The notes under the pieces: generated by a model
What the model saw: the letters and a program-made list of their open reading frames with translations, nothing else
What the model was told of the DNA's origin: nothing
Database searches by the model: none
DNA from: Diploscapter coronatus
Taxonomy: Eukaryota > Nematoda > Chromadorea > Rhabditida > Rhabditidae
DNA length: 64,000 nt
Direction of reading: 5' to 3'
Assembly (NCBI GenBank): GCA_964036155.1
Contig: OZ038423.1
Location: 18,677,249 to 18,741,248 of the forward strand
Shown: piece after piece, positions 1-14,025 of the stretch
Position numbering within the stretch: position 1 is the first letter of the stretch
Layout: each line of letters starts with the position of its first letter
Program-made: the position numbers and the translations under genes

Positions 1-3000
1 ATGTCGTAGATTGAATGTGAAAAAGGCATTCAGAAAAAGGAATAGAAGAAAAGAGGTGTGAGGATAAAGTGAAACCGAGAACGTGAAGAAAGACTGGGAA
101 AAACACAGAGGGAATACAGTTAGGCAGTTAGACATTGAGGCATTCCTCTGGCAAATTCGAAGATACGAAGTAAGAAAGGGAGAAGAAAAATGGCGAAATG
201 TCGATTCCTATTTTGATTCCTTTCCCACAGACACACTGGAGAATTCGAATTCCTTATAAAACTTGTATCAAAAACCGCGCTATCCAAAAAATGGAAACAC
301 TGAAATCGAACCCCTTTTTGAAACGAAAATGCGAGTTCTCCAGCCTCCTCTCATAAACGCTATTGATAATCAAATTAACAGAACAGAAACGGAGAAAAGC
401 AACTGGGAGACCGACCGAGAGGCTGACATTGATGTGTTTGATATTCACAATTCAGATAGAGAATCGATCGAATGAATACAGCATTTGTAATAGCTGCAGA
501 GGGTGAGAATATGCTGCTGCTATTAGCTGGCCGAGGGTTGAAAGTTAAATGCGGACCTTCTCATTGAAAGGAGAAGGGGAAAGGAAAAGGGAAGGAAAGG
601 GGAGAACATCTGTGAATCGGCCGGGCTGCATAAATGTGAAGAAGGAAAGGAGACGCGAAGGAGCAATTCAACTGCAGAAACAGGCAAAAACTGCAGCTGC
701 AAATAGCTGCCTATATATGTAAGGAGTTCAATGGAAACTAGACACCCAAATCAGTCTATTTACAATTTGCACAACACATGTACAAATCGACTGTGACAAA
801 TCAAATCTACACAAAAGTAAAAGTTCAAAAATTTTAAAATCGTGATTTTGCGATCTCTGACATAGAAGGATCATGTTAGAGCAAGAGCAATTCGGGACGA
901 TATTTGCAGGACTGAAATAAATGTGAAAGGAAATTGAATTTTGACAAAGGTTACAGGATGTACAGTATTTAAAGAAAGGGTAGATAAAATTTCCTACTAG
1001 AATACAATCAAGATAAAATAAGCAAAATCAGACAATTTCTAATCTGAAACTATAGACAATCGCTATGAAATATAAAAATAAAGTCAAACTCCTAACTTTC
1101 ATTACTTTTTTGTAGTGTTCTGTCAATACAAGCAAATCATATGGCAGACTTAGAACAGCAGGTGATAAGATAAAAAAAATAGCTGACAGTTGACAGATTT
1201 GACGATAAGCTAAAATAGAGGTGTTAGAAGCAGAAGTAGGAGAAGCAAAACGAACGGAGAACGGATAATTTACGTTTTGTGGGGCTGCAGTGATTTGTGA
1301 TGGGGAGATATGAAAATGACACAATTGGGAAAAGAACTGGGCAATCGAACGATGAAAATAAAAATGTCTGCGGGGTGATAATGATAAATGAGCGTTTGAA
1401 GGTAGTGAGGAGGGAAATGTTAGAAAGGAAACGAGACCACATAACCGACCGAGTAGAAATCAAAAATTCGCCTTCGATAAACAAGTAGACACTAACAAGT
1501 TCTCATAAACCTTTTATGAGGAAGACAACATCGCTGCTGCGCGCTAGGTCGCGTTCAGAGAGAAACCTTGATTTCCTTCTTTAGGAAAAAAATTTCAATT
1601 CACGAAAATGGCTGAAAAGAGGCAAGAGACACAGCTTGGAAATTTTTCTCCTAATTAAACATGAGGTTCATAGATGAGTGAGTGTGGAAACGCAAGAGAA
1701 GAAGCAACTTTTGTAGCCGTTTGGGCTATTTGGAGAAGGAGCTTTGAATTTGAGAAGAGGGAATGGGCAAAGAGCTATGCAGTTGCAGGCAAGCAGCCAA
1801 AAGGGAAGACTCAAATGAAAGTGGAAGGCAATGTTTATGGCAAAGATGCAGCAGCGAAGTTGTTGGACCAAAGCAGACAAAAAGTGGCAAGAGGATCGTA
1901 AGTATGAATATATGATTCATTGGGTATTTGGTCGGTCATTCAACAGCCACATGACTAGCCTGTGCATAGTTAGGAAGTGAGAAAATGCTTGTTGTGCACA
2001 GTATTTTCACTGAATTCTGGCCGTCAACAGCATTAACTATACGATGATCAAGCGACCAGACCGAAGGAAGATGCCTATCCTATGATGCAATCCAAAGAAC
2101 AGACATACAGACAAGATATTCATCATATCCGAGCGGAATCATTTTGATTTGATCAGTCAGATAAAAATACTTTGAATTTTGAAACAATGTCATAGTTCAT
2201 TCGTCTCATTTCATTGGTTCTTATACAAAAGTGCAAATAAACATTTTCTTCTAAACCTAAACGTCAACGCTAATTACCTCCTTTTATGTTCCATAAAAAG
2301 TAGTACGTTACAATCTAAATGCGTTTTGTTATAGAAAATGTTCATGTAATTGCTTGATTCGTTTGCTTCTACTAGATATTCGAATTTTAGCATTACGCAC
2401 ATTCTTCCTCCAAACAAAACTGAATGGCTACTGCAAAAATTTCGGCCATAAAAATTCGTCAAAATATGTATTCAAAGCGCTCAACGCATTTCATATCAAG
2501 TCGTAAACATTCCCCTATCACAAATGCTACCCTTCCCATAAGTTTAGCCCGCTCTTTCAAAAAACTCGCAATATAAAATTTTCTAGCGGAAAGTAGAAAT
2601 AAATAAAGAACAAGTTCGATGCAGAGATTTCGCATGTATTTGGCAGGACTAAACGAAATGAAGATCAGGTCAACAAATCGATACATGTCGATCTTTTCTT
2701 TGGAACTCGTTTACACACAATTTATCAGAGTTTAACAAAAAAAATTCTAGAATGTGTTTTATGATATTCTAAATTTAAATTTTGAATTTAATGATAAAAT
2801 GAATGTAAGTTCCAGTTATTGTTAAAAAATAATATAATAATCTTTGATTTCAAATTGCCTTTGCCTTAGCATATGGACCTAATGGAGATGGAAAATTTTC
2901 AATTATGGAAAATAGTGGAAAGTTAGGAAAACATCCTAACCTGATTCCTTATCATTGCATACTGAAAATGATTCTTCTCGAAAGTTTTAGTTTAAATTCC

Positions 3001-4600
3001 ACTAGAAATGTAATGTAATTCGCGATTTTAACAGAAAAAGGTTAATTTAATTTCGAAAATTTTACTCTGCATGTCCTAATTTTTGGTTTCGACATGAAAA
3101 TTTTCACTAAAAATATTTCTCGTGCCTAATTTAAAAATCTGAAGTACGACTAAGAAAAGCAGCAGCAATAAAAAGTTCGAACACTAGTGATCTGATTTAT
3201 CGGACTTAAACAAGGTCTGACGGGATAGTGCAAGTTAATGAGGTTACCGATTTCAAAATGAATTTCAAGAATTAGCTGATTATCGTGCATTTTTTAAAAT
3301 TCTAATCCCATACGTAGAGAACCCAAGCTGATTCACGAAACCCAAATTTCGCAGTTATTTTTGTTCAGAGTAATATATTCTAGCCTAACTAATAATTTTC
3401 AAGAAAAAAAAATAAAATACAAATCGTTTATGGTCGAAATAACTACCATTTTCCGAACTTCAAAATGAACACGCTTCTGCAAACTTCAAACCACTTGCAT
3501 ATTTTATACAGTAAAATTTTTAGCTGATTTTTGGCGCAGAACCGTTTCAGAAGATTTATCGTCGATCTAGGGATGGTTTTTCATGACATTTGGCCTTTCG
3601 AGGGTACTTGCTTCTCATTTTCGGGGTTCCCTCACTAGCACTTTTTGTTACATGCTGCGCATTTGCAGAGGGGCAGGGCTTACGCTCTCTACCTATTCTA
3701 CCTATTGGGGCTAGAATTTTGGAATAAATCGATAATCAACTTATTCTCGTAGTCGATTGAAGCAATGGAGAAAGGTGAATTAGAGAAGCGAGAAAATGGA
3801 ACACTACTGCCGCTATGAAAGAACGTGTAAAACAATCGCAGAAACATAGAAATTCAATTTTTAGAAAGATGGCTTTATGAACCTGAAGTGATTCGTCCAA
3901 ATAAAAGAGGATTTCGGTTCTCTATAATTTCGTAGAATTCCGTTTCGTTTCAATCAATCGAGCGAATTTTTCAACTAATTATGAAGTAGCTTATCATTGA
4001 GTCTCAATTAGCGTTGGATATTCGTCCCTCATCTCTTCATCTATTCATCTCTCGGCTCTCGCGTTCGCAGGCAAAGTGCAATGAGAATGAGCTGCTTTGA
4101 CAGGAAGAAATCTGTCTGAAGCAAAGCAGAAAGAGGACGGGAAATGAGGAGAGGATAGAGAGGCAGACACACAGCAGTTGGTGCTTTCACCTGAAGCAGG
4201 AAAGCAGAAACAGATTCTTCATTCTTTTCTCTCAATCTTTGTCCGAATCTCTTTGCAGCCCAATCGCCTTTATCTTTCTTATCAACTTATCCCTTTCACT
4301 TGTTCTTCTCGTCGAGAGCCACTAACATGATGAATATATCTCGGACTGGCAGGATCAGCAGCTGAGGCAGAGACATGAATGCTGAATGCGATGTGGAAGT
4401 GATCATTTGGCTGTACGAAGGGAGGATGAGAGATCCCCCAACAACAGCACGAGCAGTCATGTTTTCCGTGATCAAACTGATCGTCCAAGTGAAACGTGGA
4501 AAGAGCAGAACTGCATGATTGAAAGCATGACGAAATAATCGATTTTACATTGAAACCACAGAATAGCATCTCATAGAAAGAAAGATGGAAAAAGACTAAC
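1..4600. other. non-coding stretch left of the first recognised exon
   Basis: No convincing coding exon was found on either strand. Open frames here are short and lack codon bias or family resemblance. The minus strand around 4324-4365 could hold a very small exon that follows the exon ending at 4601, with an acceptor-like CTCAG and a donor-like GTTAGT, but this is too short to support. Purine-rich tracts occupy roughly 540-660. A copy of an interspersed repeat lies at 3540-3692 and is listed separately. The stretch is most simply intron or 3' flank of the minus-strand gene to its right, which stays open in frame at 4601. Confidence 0.5.
3540..3692 (+). repeat. interspersed repeat, copy A
   Basis: About 150 bp that recurs as a reverse complement at 15454-15600. 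Shared landmarks in order are a TCGTCGATCTAGGGA-like block, a TCATGA block, GTACTTGCTTCTCAT, CCCTCACTAGCA, ACATGCTGCGCATTTGCAG and a terminal CGCTCTCTA. More diverged relatives appear near 10500-10610, 37578-37650, 44330-44500 and 59172-59345. There is no coding potential. It behaves like a non-autonomous element or an old repeat family. Confidence 0.75.
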
Positions 4601-7171
4601 CTTAGCAGGGAAGTCGAAGTGCGTGTTGGAGAATTGTGGACTCTTGCTGCCCAAATCGACATGGATGATGGGTCTCGAGCGGAAGACGGTCCCTCTGGGG
4701 GAAAGGGGCGGCGCGATAGGTCGCGTGTCTGTGGCAGCATCGAATCCACTAGCCACCTGAATCGTGGGAGTTCCCGGCCGTCTTTCGAACTCCGTAATTC
4801 GAGACGCAACGCTGCCGATCGTGGGGACGGGGAAATTAGGAGAGCGACTTGTAAAGCTAGCTGCTGCTGCTTTGGGAGACAAGTAGCCGTTCTGACTGTA
4901 CACCTGCAACATGATCCCTACTCAATCGATATGCCGTCGCCAACTAACTATATAGCTTTTTCAAAATTGTAATAATTGGTACTGTGCGTTGAAAGTAAGA
5001 AGATAAAATTAACCTGATGCAACTGCTCTTTGACATTGTGCTTGGGCTTTGGATGAGGCAATCCAGTAGGAATCTGATAGATGGACGATGCATCGCTGGT
5101 CGACTCTGGAGACAGGGAGTGGTCGTCACGACGAGGACGAAGAGAATGAGTTGTGTGGGCGGAGTAGGAGCCGCCAGAAGTGAATGTCATGTTGCGAGCA
5201 TGTGAGTGAGGGGACAAAGTGTTCTCCTCGGTTGGGAATCGCATGCAGCCTCCGATGCGACGGGCTCCTTGTGAATATCCAGTAGCTGTTCTCACTTCTC
5301 TTTCCAGCTCCTGCAATTTAACAATCGACTCACAACATCGAGTATTCCTAGGTTACCTGAACAGCCCTATCGAGTCCCGTAAAATTGGGACCATTGCTTC
5401 CCGAGTATGCCGAAGCAGGTCTAGCAGCCGGTTTCTCCTGAGCATTCGAAGGCGGGGCAGCCTCATTCAAGTATTGTGCTCTTCTGGCTGCCAACGCAGT
5501 TCCACTGCCCATTCGTGGAGGAGTGCCCGGTTTTGCATCCACAGGTTCTTGAAGGAGTTGTAGTCGCTCAGCTGCAGTCAGATGTGACGGAATCCTTTGA
5601 GTTGTCGGCGAAGAAGCTCTTTGTCCGACAGTGTTCGACCAGAATGAGTCGATAGCTCCCGATCCCCGTCTCGGGCCACCCATTCCATTGGGCGAGTGTC
5701 TCGGTTCAGGTGCCTCAGAAGCCCTGGCTCGTTTTTCAACGGCGGCCTGTAGCAGAGAGGGCATCTCTGTCTGACTGGTTGACTTGGACAAGGCACTCGT
5801 CATTCCAAGCCTGAATGCCCCTCTCGGCATGGTTGCATAGTCAGCAGTCATTCCACTCACAAACGAAGGCGCTGTGTAGAAGCCTCCTTCGTTGACGTGG
5901 TTGCCCTGTCCCTGGTCCTGAATGGGCCCTGCATCTCGGAACCTCCCCTGCATCTGAGCGAAGCTCTTCGACCACTCGTTCGTCGACTTGCTCATGTCGT
6001 CGTTGTCTTGGTTGTTTGCAAATTCAGCGGCGAGTATTCTGTGAACAGAGGCAGGATCATCAGCCAGAAGATGCTCCAGCTGGGTGTCGAGTCTGGCCAG
6101 TCGGTCGAGGGGATGTTCGGAGAAGTCGATGGCAGACGACCGGTAGTAATTGGAGGGGAGAGTCCGAGTTTTTGTAGGAGAAACTCGTGAATAAGTGTTG
6201 GATGAATTGATTGGCTGGTGTGCCTGGCCTTGGATGCCCGAGGAGTAGGGGTCCAGCGATAAATGAGACGTCGAATTTTGATTTTGAAATGTCGGCTGTT
6301 CGAAGGGAAAGGGGGAGGGAGATCGACTGTGTCTGTGTCTCTCGCTCTGCAGCACTCTCTGCTTGGCTGCCTCGAGCTCTCTCCTGGCCAGTAGATAGGC
6401 CTCTGCAAGTCCCCCACTGCTTGCTGATGCCTGACTCTGAGACGGCTGAGACTGAGAAGAAGCCTGTGACTGAAGGACTTGAGCGGCAGAATGGTCGTTG
6501 TAAAATTGCTGGTGAGTGGCTGAGTTGCCACTAGCCGAAGAAGAAGAGACGGAAGGGGAGTAGGAGTCGGAAGGGAGGGAGGACAATCGATACGGCGACT
6601 GATCGATACTACTTGAGGGGGACAGCCACTCCGACTCGCCGCCTCTGCCTTTCCAGAAGTACGACATCGAGTCGGGCTGATTCGTGCTGATGGTCGTCTG
6701 CATGCTGCGCACCTCCACGTTCTGCCTCGCTTCGGGATACTTGGAGATGAGCTCCAACAAAGCAGAGCTATTGCCAGGCGAGCGTTCCTTCAATTGCTGC
6801 AGAAGAGCCGAACTTGTGAATGGCGAACGAGCCCCGATGGCAGATGACTGTCTGTAGGAATAATTCGTCGGTCCATTAGTTCCATTTATGTTGCCGTTTC
6901 TGTCATACTTCTCGTCGTTCTGCAGTCGTTGCACGATCGATCGCATCGCTTCATTCGTCATCATCGATGAGTCGTGAGGCTCTTCAGAAGCGAATGCAGC
7001 AGGGGTCGATGCAAGGTAGATGAGACGACCATTGGCTGAGGAGCTGCGGTTACGGGCTCCTTGGTCGGGAGGGGCTGGACTGGAAGTGCCGTTGGAAGGT
7101 CGAGAACTGGAGGCAAACTGCCCGTCAGCGTAATTGGATGAAGAGACTGATGATGGGTCTCGAGAATACAT
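4601..7171 (-). CDS. large Ser/Pro/Gln-rich protein, 3' part not seen (unrecognised)
   Basis: Three exons join in phase 0: 5357-7171, 5014-5310 and 4903-4601, giving 805 codons open to the left. The start chosen is the ATG at 7171. A TTTTAG acceptor lies about 40 nt upstream, which fits a trans-splice site or a cis-spliced 5' UTR. The protein is low in hydrophobic residues and very rich in Ser, Gln, Asn and Pro. It carries a short helical stretch rich in Ala, Glu and Arg (AYLLARRELEAAKQRVLQSE) near residue 270, and many SP and SR sites that resemble phosphorylation or adaptor-binding motifs. No enzymatic domain is visible. This looks like a disordered cytoskeletal or scaffold protein, but I do not recognise the family. 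The exons at 9978-12461 on the same strand may be upstream exons of a longer isoform, although the splice phase from 9978 to this exon does not fit without a missing exon. Confidence 0.7.
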
Positions 7172-9977
7172 GATTGGGGAGATTATGAAATAGTGAATAT
7201 CATAGGAATGACCTAAAATAACACATCTCACAACACGGATCTATTCGAGGAGGTTATCTCGCGAAACGGAACCAGAAAAAAACGGTCAGAGAAAATGGAA
7301 GAGGGAGAGAGACAAAGGCAGAAAAGCTGAGGAAATGGAAAAAATCAAACCGAATGCAAACAAATTGAAGACTGAAAGGGAGGGGAAAAGGCTCGAATTC
7401 GATCACATAAAACAGCGATTGACATCGAGAGGGTGGTAAAATAAAGAGCGAGAAATTGATTTCAAAAGGGTTTGAGAGCTAGCCGATTGGAACGATTGGT
7501 TATGCAATGAAACAATGCCTAGGAGATGAAAAATCCAATATGCAATTTAGAAAATATATAATTCGCCAAATAGTAAATGATGATACAGAAACGTGTATTA
7601 TAGTTTGTGATTTCTCGGAGAGAAATTCAATAGAAGGAAGCTATCTGTGGAATGAGTCATTTTTGAATAGAGGCACCTCGCAAATGCCACATCAAAATTT
7701 GCGTCAACATTTTCATAATACCATTTCTATACATTTGTATATTGTTATGTTTACATTTGCTTGATAGCGTTTTAGTGGGTCAAAGAAATGTTCTAAAATG
7801 TATGAAAAATCAGAATCTGTTTGCAATAAAAAGGCAAGCTTTTGCAGAAAGCACCTAGAGTAAATGAAAATAAAACAATGCATAAAATGTATGTTTCAGG
7901 AGACATATGATAAAGCTCCAGATGATAAGAAATAGTGAGTAAGATGAAGAGACTGTGAGATGGAGAGAAAGTGGAGACAGATGTTGAGAGAGGGAGAGAG
8001 GCAAAGGGAATGGAAGAGAGACAGAGAAGCAGAAGTGAAGTGCATGGATCAGAGTTGGATGAAAAACAAGGCAGATCGAATGGAGAATGGAAATACGAAT
8101 GGGAATGAAAGAGGAGAGGAGGGAGGGAAATCGAATCAGAAGAAGAGAAGGAGAGGAAGGAGTTCGCGAGGAAGTGGGAATGAAGAAGTGCCAGGGCACT
8201 AATCACAATCACTAATCTGAGGAGGGTAGATAAATCGAGATGCAGGTAGAGAATATAGGGATATAGAGATATAAGGGCTATGAAGAGTTGCAGAGTCAGA
8301 TGAGATAATTTGTAAGAGCATCCAACTACAAAATCAGTGATTTGATCAGATAAACGGGATGAGGACTTTGATCATTTTTAAAATGAATTATTATTTTGGG
8401 ATAGTGGATGAAATTCGACAAGAATCAGTTCGAACGATGATGATATCAGACTTTTTCTAACCACGCAAATATTTGATCAAATTGATTCATTCTCATGAAA
8501 ATTGATGTATAAAGTTCGATTTCAGGTTTCAGGTATCAGTATATGACTAATGCCAAAAATTGTAAATAATGTCTCACATGATCAAGAGAATATCTGGGTA
8601 AGATTTGAAACAGACTCCTACGTGATGGGAAGAAATTAGAAGGTCTTCAAAAAATGTTCCTGATCATAGGTTTTTTAATAAAAAGTAAAAATGATTTTCC
8701 AGAAAGATACATGAGGTTGAGGTACTATGTATTGTAAGAAAAAAATCCAAATCAATGCGAGAAACCAATAGAATGGGAAAATTGGATGACTTTTTCAATT
8801 CAAAGTGAAGCTAAAGCAATATTGGTAGATTGAACGATCAGGCTGCGAATGAGTGGAGTGATTTTCCTATGGAGCAGCAGAACGGAAAAATGAACTAATG
8901 AAGTGAAGAAATGAAAAAATGAGAGCTGAAAGAGAATGGAAAAAGAACAGATCGGTCAATTTGCCTGGAAGAAGTGCGACAAGTGCCTGTCCGCGGTGAT
9001 TCGAATTTCACTACCTGTCCGTCAAACATGAGCAGCAAAACGAACACGTCAAAACTCGAAACCCACACCCGTTCGTGAAACGTCCGGTGGAGGGTCACAA
9101 CGAGATGAGTGATTATGGGAAATTGAGTAGACAAAAATATAGCTCAGAAGTTGATTTTTTTTTTTTTACATCAGAGGGGTAGAAAACATCGCAATGAGAA
9201 GATGCATTATTGATCAAAATAGATCTAGACGTGTTCAGAAAGGAATCATCGATGTGCTAATGGGAGAGCGAGAGGGTCTGCGGCGACTGTTTTGCTAGCG
9301 AATTATGATGTCGTGGTGTGCAAAAGAGCAAAAGGCTGAGGAGACAATTCGGAGGGCTGCAAAAACGACTGCGTGCTTATGGCCGGTCAATGAAAGGGGA
9401 AAGAGGAAAGGTGAAGGAGAAGATGAAAGGAAGGAAGACTAAGGATACACCTAGATGAAGGAAGGGAAGGAATGGGGCACTGTTACAACACAACTGCAGA
9501 AGCAGAAGCAGACAGAGATGCAGAGACAGAGACAAAGACAGAGGTAGGGAAGTCGAGAGCTGAACCGAGAGAAAGAGAGAGAGGATGCAGGACAAACGCG
9601 TAAACAACCCCTGCTAATTAGAATATTGGAACAAGAGGAAATGAAGGGCAATCAGCAGATTAAAAGCCGAAAAAGTGAGTATCCAAAGATGAATCATTAG
9701 GTCAGTTTTAGCAGCTATGCACTCGACTCTCGCACCAGCAGCTAATCTAATCGTCCTTGGCCTTATCACTCATCCACTTTTCCACTCTTTCACTCATCAC
9801 TCTAATCATTTCATTCAATTTCTTTTCAGCGGCTATTTTTTGTCCCGTGTTCAATTCATCAAGTCAAGTTACATATGGTGACAGCCACATTAGGAATCAC
9901 CACGAAATCACAGCGGAAATGGAAACGAAAAAGAATACAAGAAATTAAAAAAAAAAAATCAAAGAAAACAGACGTAC
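7172..9977. other. non-coding interval, probable intron or promoter
   Basis: No supported exon. The stretch contains purine-rich blocks (about 7960-8170 and 9400-9560) that create long but biased open frames with no real protein character, and a run of T near 9156. It separates the exon ending at 9978 from the long exon beginning at 7171. It may hold the promoter or trans-splice site of the shorter transcript. Confidence 0.45.
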
Positions 9978-12461
9978 CTCTCTCGCCCACACTCCATGGA
10001 AGTCCCCATTTGCATCCGCGGTTGACTCCGTCTCGCTGTCCGACTGCGATGCATACGGCAGGTTGTTGTTATCCAGCAACTTCGCGATCATCGAAGTCTG
10101 AAATTTTTGCAATTTTTCATATACTGAATATTATTTTATGCTCTAGCTTTCAATATTCAGTTCTCTGACAAATTAAAGTAAGCAAAACATTGAAGAGCAT
10201 ATAAGAAAAATATTTGGAAAGAGTTTTCTCAGCTGGCCTACAATTTTGCATATTTTCACGTTTGTTTTGCTTTCAAGGCATTATATCTCTATCTATTCAT
10301 CAGAGTACCTCTGCCCTATGGACTCAGCCCTATGCAAAACAAGATGATTCTAATCCCAAGACATTATCATATTCGTAATGAGTATATAAGTAAACAGTAC
10401 AAATTGCTAGCTAATTTTTAGTCCCCAAGCTCAACTCCTTCAAAAATGAGTTTTGTTTGGAATGTGGTAAGTTGGAATAAAGATATTGCAGCCAAAACAA
10501 GCTCCTTACAAGCCCAAAATGTCATTGAAGTTCACCTCTAGATCGACGATATATCCCATAAAATTGTCGCTTGCAAAAAATAGTGCATATTTTTTGCTTA
10601 CAATCGTATTCAAGCCGAATTTATAAGATGAAAATGTGCTGACTTTGAAGGTGACAATTTTTCGATCTTTTACGGTTTGAAATTTTGTTTACCTTTAAAT
10701 TTCCTTCACGAGAAAAACTTATACTGACTTTTCCGTGAAAATTCAGTATAGAACATCAATCTACCATATCTACTTGCAGACACAAGCAAAGTGCAACGCA
10801 AATTAGAATTATTCGCAACGGCATAACATGAACATTTCGTAGAATTCAAATTACCTATTTCACTCGGAATTTTTCGAAACAAAATGTGAAGACTAACCCC
10901 AGCAGAATTGAGATACTTTCCTAGTCCATCTTTGCCCGGAGTTCGCAAGCTACGAGGCGACTCGATGAAGATTTCTCGCTTGCCACTGAAATTATTCGAA
11001 TTATTGGATTTTCTCAAAACCGATCATGGAAAGCAATGATAGAAGAAATTGGCGTTTTTGAAATGCGGCATCAGAATAGCGAGTAAACACTATCATGTTC
11101 TCTAACGAAGAAAGACAGGGGCTCATATAATCCCGAATATCAGAATTATTCGTAATCCTGGTTAAGGGTAGGGACAGGCATGAAATAGTTCCAAGTCAAA
11201 AATGAAATCGATATGGTATAGCGCTTTAACCACGCCTACTGATAACTTGTAATCACTGTGCAGTGGAACGTTTTTCGTTAATGGACATGAGAGTGGTAAA
11301 AGAGATTTCTAAAAATTTGGGAGTACGCAAAATACTAAAATTGTTTGGAAGCAATATTTCAAGAGCGGTATTTTAGTCATTCTTGATGAAGCCCCTCACC
11401 TGTAACTTCGCGGACTGACAAGTGGATGGCGAGTAGAGGAAGATTCATTCGGAATCGCGACTGAAAACTGCTCATTGTTTTAAGAAATTATTGTGTTCCG
11501 ACCTTCAATATTTTCGGAATCGTCCGACTTTTCGTTCTGCGAGTAACTCGAAATTCCACTCGACTCATTCCCATCGGAGTGTGAATGCGAGTGGCACGGC
11601 TGAGTATCGTTCAGACTGCTCAAATCCAGAGGTGTCTGCAAAATTTGAGTAGAGTTTTCAAGTAAATCCGAAAAGTAAAACGTAACATTCTGATAATTTT
11701 CATCAAAAAATGATAGAAAAACATTGAGTTGAAAATTAAAATCTTCGCCTATTTGAAAATGCTTGGAATAAAATGCTGAAGAACAGAACGAATGAAGAAA
11801 TTATCCTCGCTTGAAAGAAAGTCTTGATCTTTATATCTTATTTTTGACAAAAATGGCGGAAAGAATTATGGGCGAATAACAGAAAAACTCGTTTCAGAAA
11901 TAGCGGACCTTCGAAAATACATGGAACATTGATGTTTTTGCGCTTTTCAACAAAAAATAAGAAAACGAAATGCAAACCGAGAAAATTAAAGAAAAGCAAA
12001 CTGCATGCGTAAGAAATGAGAAATGAATGAAAAAGCACGCGAATTTTGACTGTTTTCGAAATTGAGCAAACATTTTTTGCTGCTTTCTCTTGCATTGTTA
12101 TTATTTTCAATTTTTGTTGCATAATTGGTCAACTATTTATCGATGCTTACGATAATGAGTGGATTGTTGTTTGCACTTCCCTCTAGCAGTCTGTACTTCG
12201 CAGCCGCGTTCTCCTGCAGTTTCATTATCTTGCCAAGCCTTCTACAATAGTTTACGATTGACGATTGTGTTATCTAAAATTATCGGACATTAAATGCTTG
12301 AAGCAAGAAGCAAAATTAAGCAGAACAATAGAACTTGCCCTAAATGTGTAGGGGCGATGAAACCGTTTGGACTTCTTGTAGGAGTAGGTCTTTTCGATAG
12401 GGTTGGAACAGTCCGGGGAAGTCTCTGCTGCAGGGGAGCAGCCACATTCCGGTAGAGCCAT
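9978..12461 (-). CDS. upstream exons of the unrecognised Ser-rich gene
   Basis: Exons 12151-12241, 11503-11635, 11400-11460, 10898-10985 and 9978-10097 have good donor and acceptor sites and keep one frame. They encode a Lys/Gln/Ala-rich helical stretch (KLQENAAAKYRLLEG), a His/Ser-rich acidic stretch, and a segment with PYASQSDSETEST. A candidate first exon starts at the ATG at 12461 (MALPECGC) and reads about 36-40 residues. Its join to 12241 is unclear: the strongest donor is a GC site at 12338 with the wrong phase, while a weak GT donor (CG|GTTTCA) gives the right one. Alternatively translation starts at the internal ATG in exon 12151-12241. I do not recognise the family. Neighbourhood and composition suggest it belongs with 4601-7171. 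Confidence 0.55.
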
Positions 12462-13850
12462 TTATATCAACCTATAGATGGAACTGCCTAGGTTATTCAG
12501 AATGGAACGCTAACAACAACGGGGAAAGGTTCGCTGATTATGAGAAAATTGGGCAGGAAAATTTCGAGATGGGGAGAAAATGAGTGAGAATAATGCGCAA
12601 TCGACAGTTTGTAGGTCTGTATCTATGGTAACGGGGCAGAGAGCATACGAATTGAAAAGGGAAAAAGAAGGAGAAAACAAAGGACAGGTGAAATTTTCTT
12701 GAAACTGAGAATTTTAGAATTCCTTCAAAGCTCATTAAATCCAATCCTAATGAGGCTCTAGAGAGTTTAGAAAATTGCAGACTTTGCATTAGCAGATGAA
12801 ATGCAAGCATTGAATTGAATGTCTGAGTCTAATTATAGAGGATCAAACTATTACTCTAGACGATTATGAAGAAAGAATGAAATCACCTTGAAATCGGATT
12901 TTAAGAGCTTAGACCAGATTCAGCAATCAGAGAAATTGTTTCTATGAAAGGATCTAATCAAAGTTTTATGAAGAAAAATCTACATAGTGCGTTCTACGAA
13001 CAATTTCCGCTAGAATGGGTGAATATTGGAAATTTAGACGCAATAATTTTGCTAAAACTCTCAAAGTGAATATTGAAATAGCGTGAATCGGTAGTGAAAT
13101 GGAAGAACTTTACCTAAAAATGGAAAACAAAGAGGTTGAAGAAGGGTTGAAGGCTGAAGGGAGCGGCGTTTTGGTCGATGCGATTACGCTTGGATGGGTT
13201 AGAGGGCAGGGGAGGGGAAGAAGCATAGCAGAAAGGGAGAAAAGCTGTCATCTGCAGACGCAGAAGGAAGGGAATTAAAGAAACACACAACAAGACAACA
13301 AGTGATCAACCGGTTAAATAAGGTTAATCAATCCAATCAATATGATTATCGATTTACGCATCTCACAATAAAACACTCAAAATTAGTGTGATGCGATAGT
13401 TGTGTCAAGAGGAAAAGTGGTGAATTACAATGCATTTTTATGGATGAAAAAGCGTATAAAATTTAATTTGAAAACCTTGGGTATAATCTAATCGTTTATT
13501 ATAGTAATTTGCCGAGTTATATAATTAATAACGAGGTACGATAGTCAGAAGCCAACAAGAATATGAATACAGATACAATACTTTGTTTGTATCACAGAAT
13601 GTCAAATTGGATAAATATGTAAATGAAGGGGTAGGGCATCGTGAATGAGATAAATGTTAAGGCAGTCTGTTGTATGTTCATTAAATAGAGCAAATTGTTG
13701 TACAGTATAAACTGTCATGTATATAATTAGTCACAGCAAATCTGAACGGTAAGTAACACTTTACAGCTAAATAAAATCTTTTGATTTGATTAGATAAGAC
13801 GATGAAAGGTATTAGCGAAACTAAAATTACGAAAACAATCATAGATTAAA
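12462..13850. other. intergenic region between two minus-strand genes
   Basis: No supported coding sequence or RNA gene. AT-rich, with short open frames only. It should hold the promoter of the left gene and the polyadenylation region of the large gene ending at 13851. AATAAA-type hexamers are present on the minus strand downstream of that stop, but I cannot tell which is used. Confidence 0.45.
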
Positions 13851-14025
13851 TTAATGCTCGAAAATAACTAGCACGATAATTGTAATGATAATTGCCAAAA
13901 CGATGAGGGGAGCGAAGACGAAGTAGAGGAAATTGAGGCAGCAGTTGTAGGGATCGCGGTAGTCCGAGGGAGTCCAGTTGAGGAATGCAATTCGAGTCGG
14001 TTCTTTGCTGCTTGACTTGCTGCTG
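13851..14025 (-). CDS. alternative last exon 1 of the GTPase-like gene, with membrane anchor
   Basis: The acceptor GTTTCAG ends at 14026. The exon encodes a Ser/Lys stretch, then PSDYRDPYNCC, then about 24 hydrophobic residues rich in Ile, Leu and Val, ending three residues later at the stop. A single hydrophobic helix at the extreme C-terminus is the layout of a tail-anchored membrane protein. The Cys pair just before the helix could be lipidated, but that is inference. Confidence 0.65.

Noticed and set aside
1668..1920. Overlapping open frames on both strands
   Set aside because: Composition is driven by purine-rich sequence; no splice context, no family resemblance.
7793..8212. Long minus-strand open frames rich in Ser, Leu and Phe
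   Set aside because: Complement of a GA-rich tract; composition-biased and not a plausible protein.
9377..9651. Leu/Ser-rich minus-strand frames resembling a signal peptide
   Set aside because: Caused by a CAGA/GAGA-rich low-complexity tract; no continuation by splicing.
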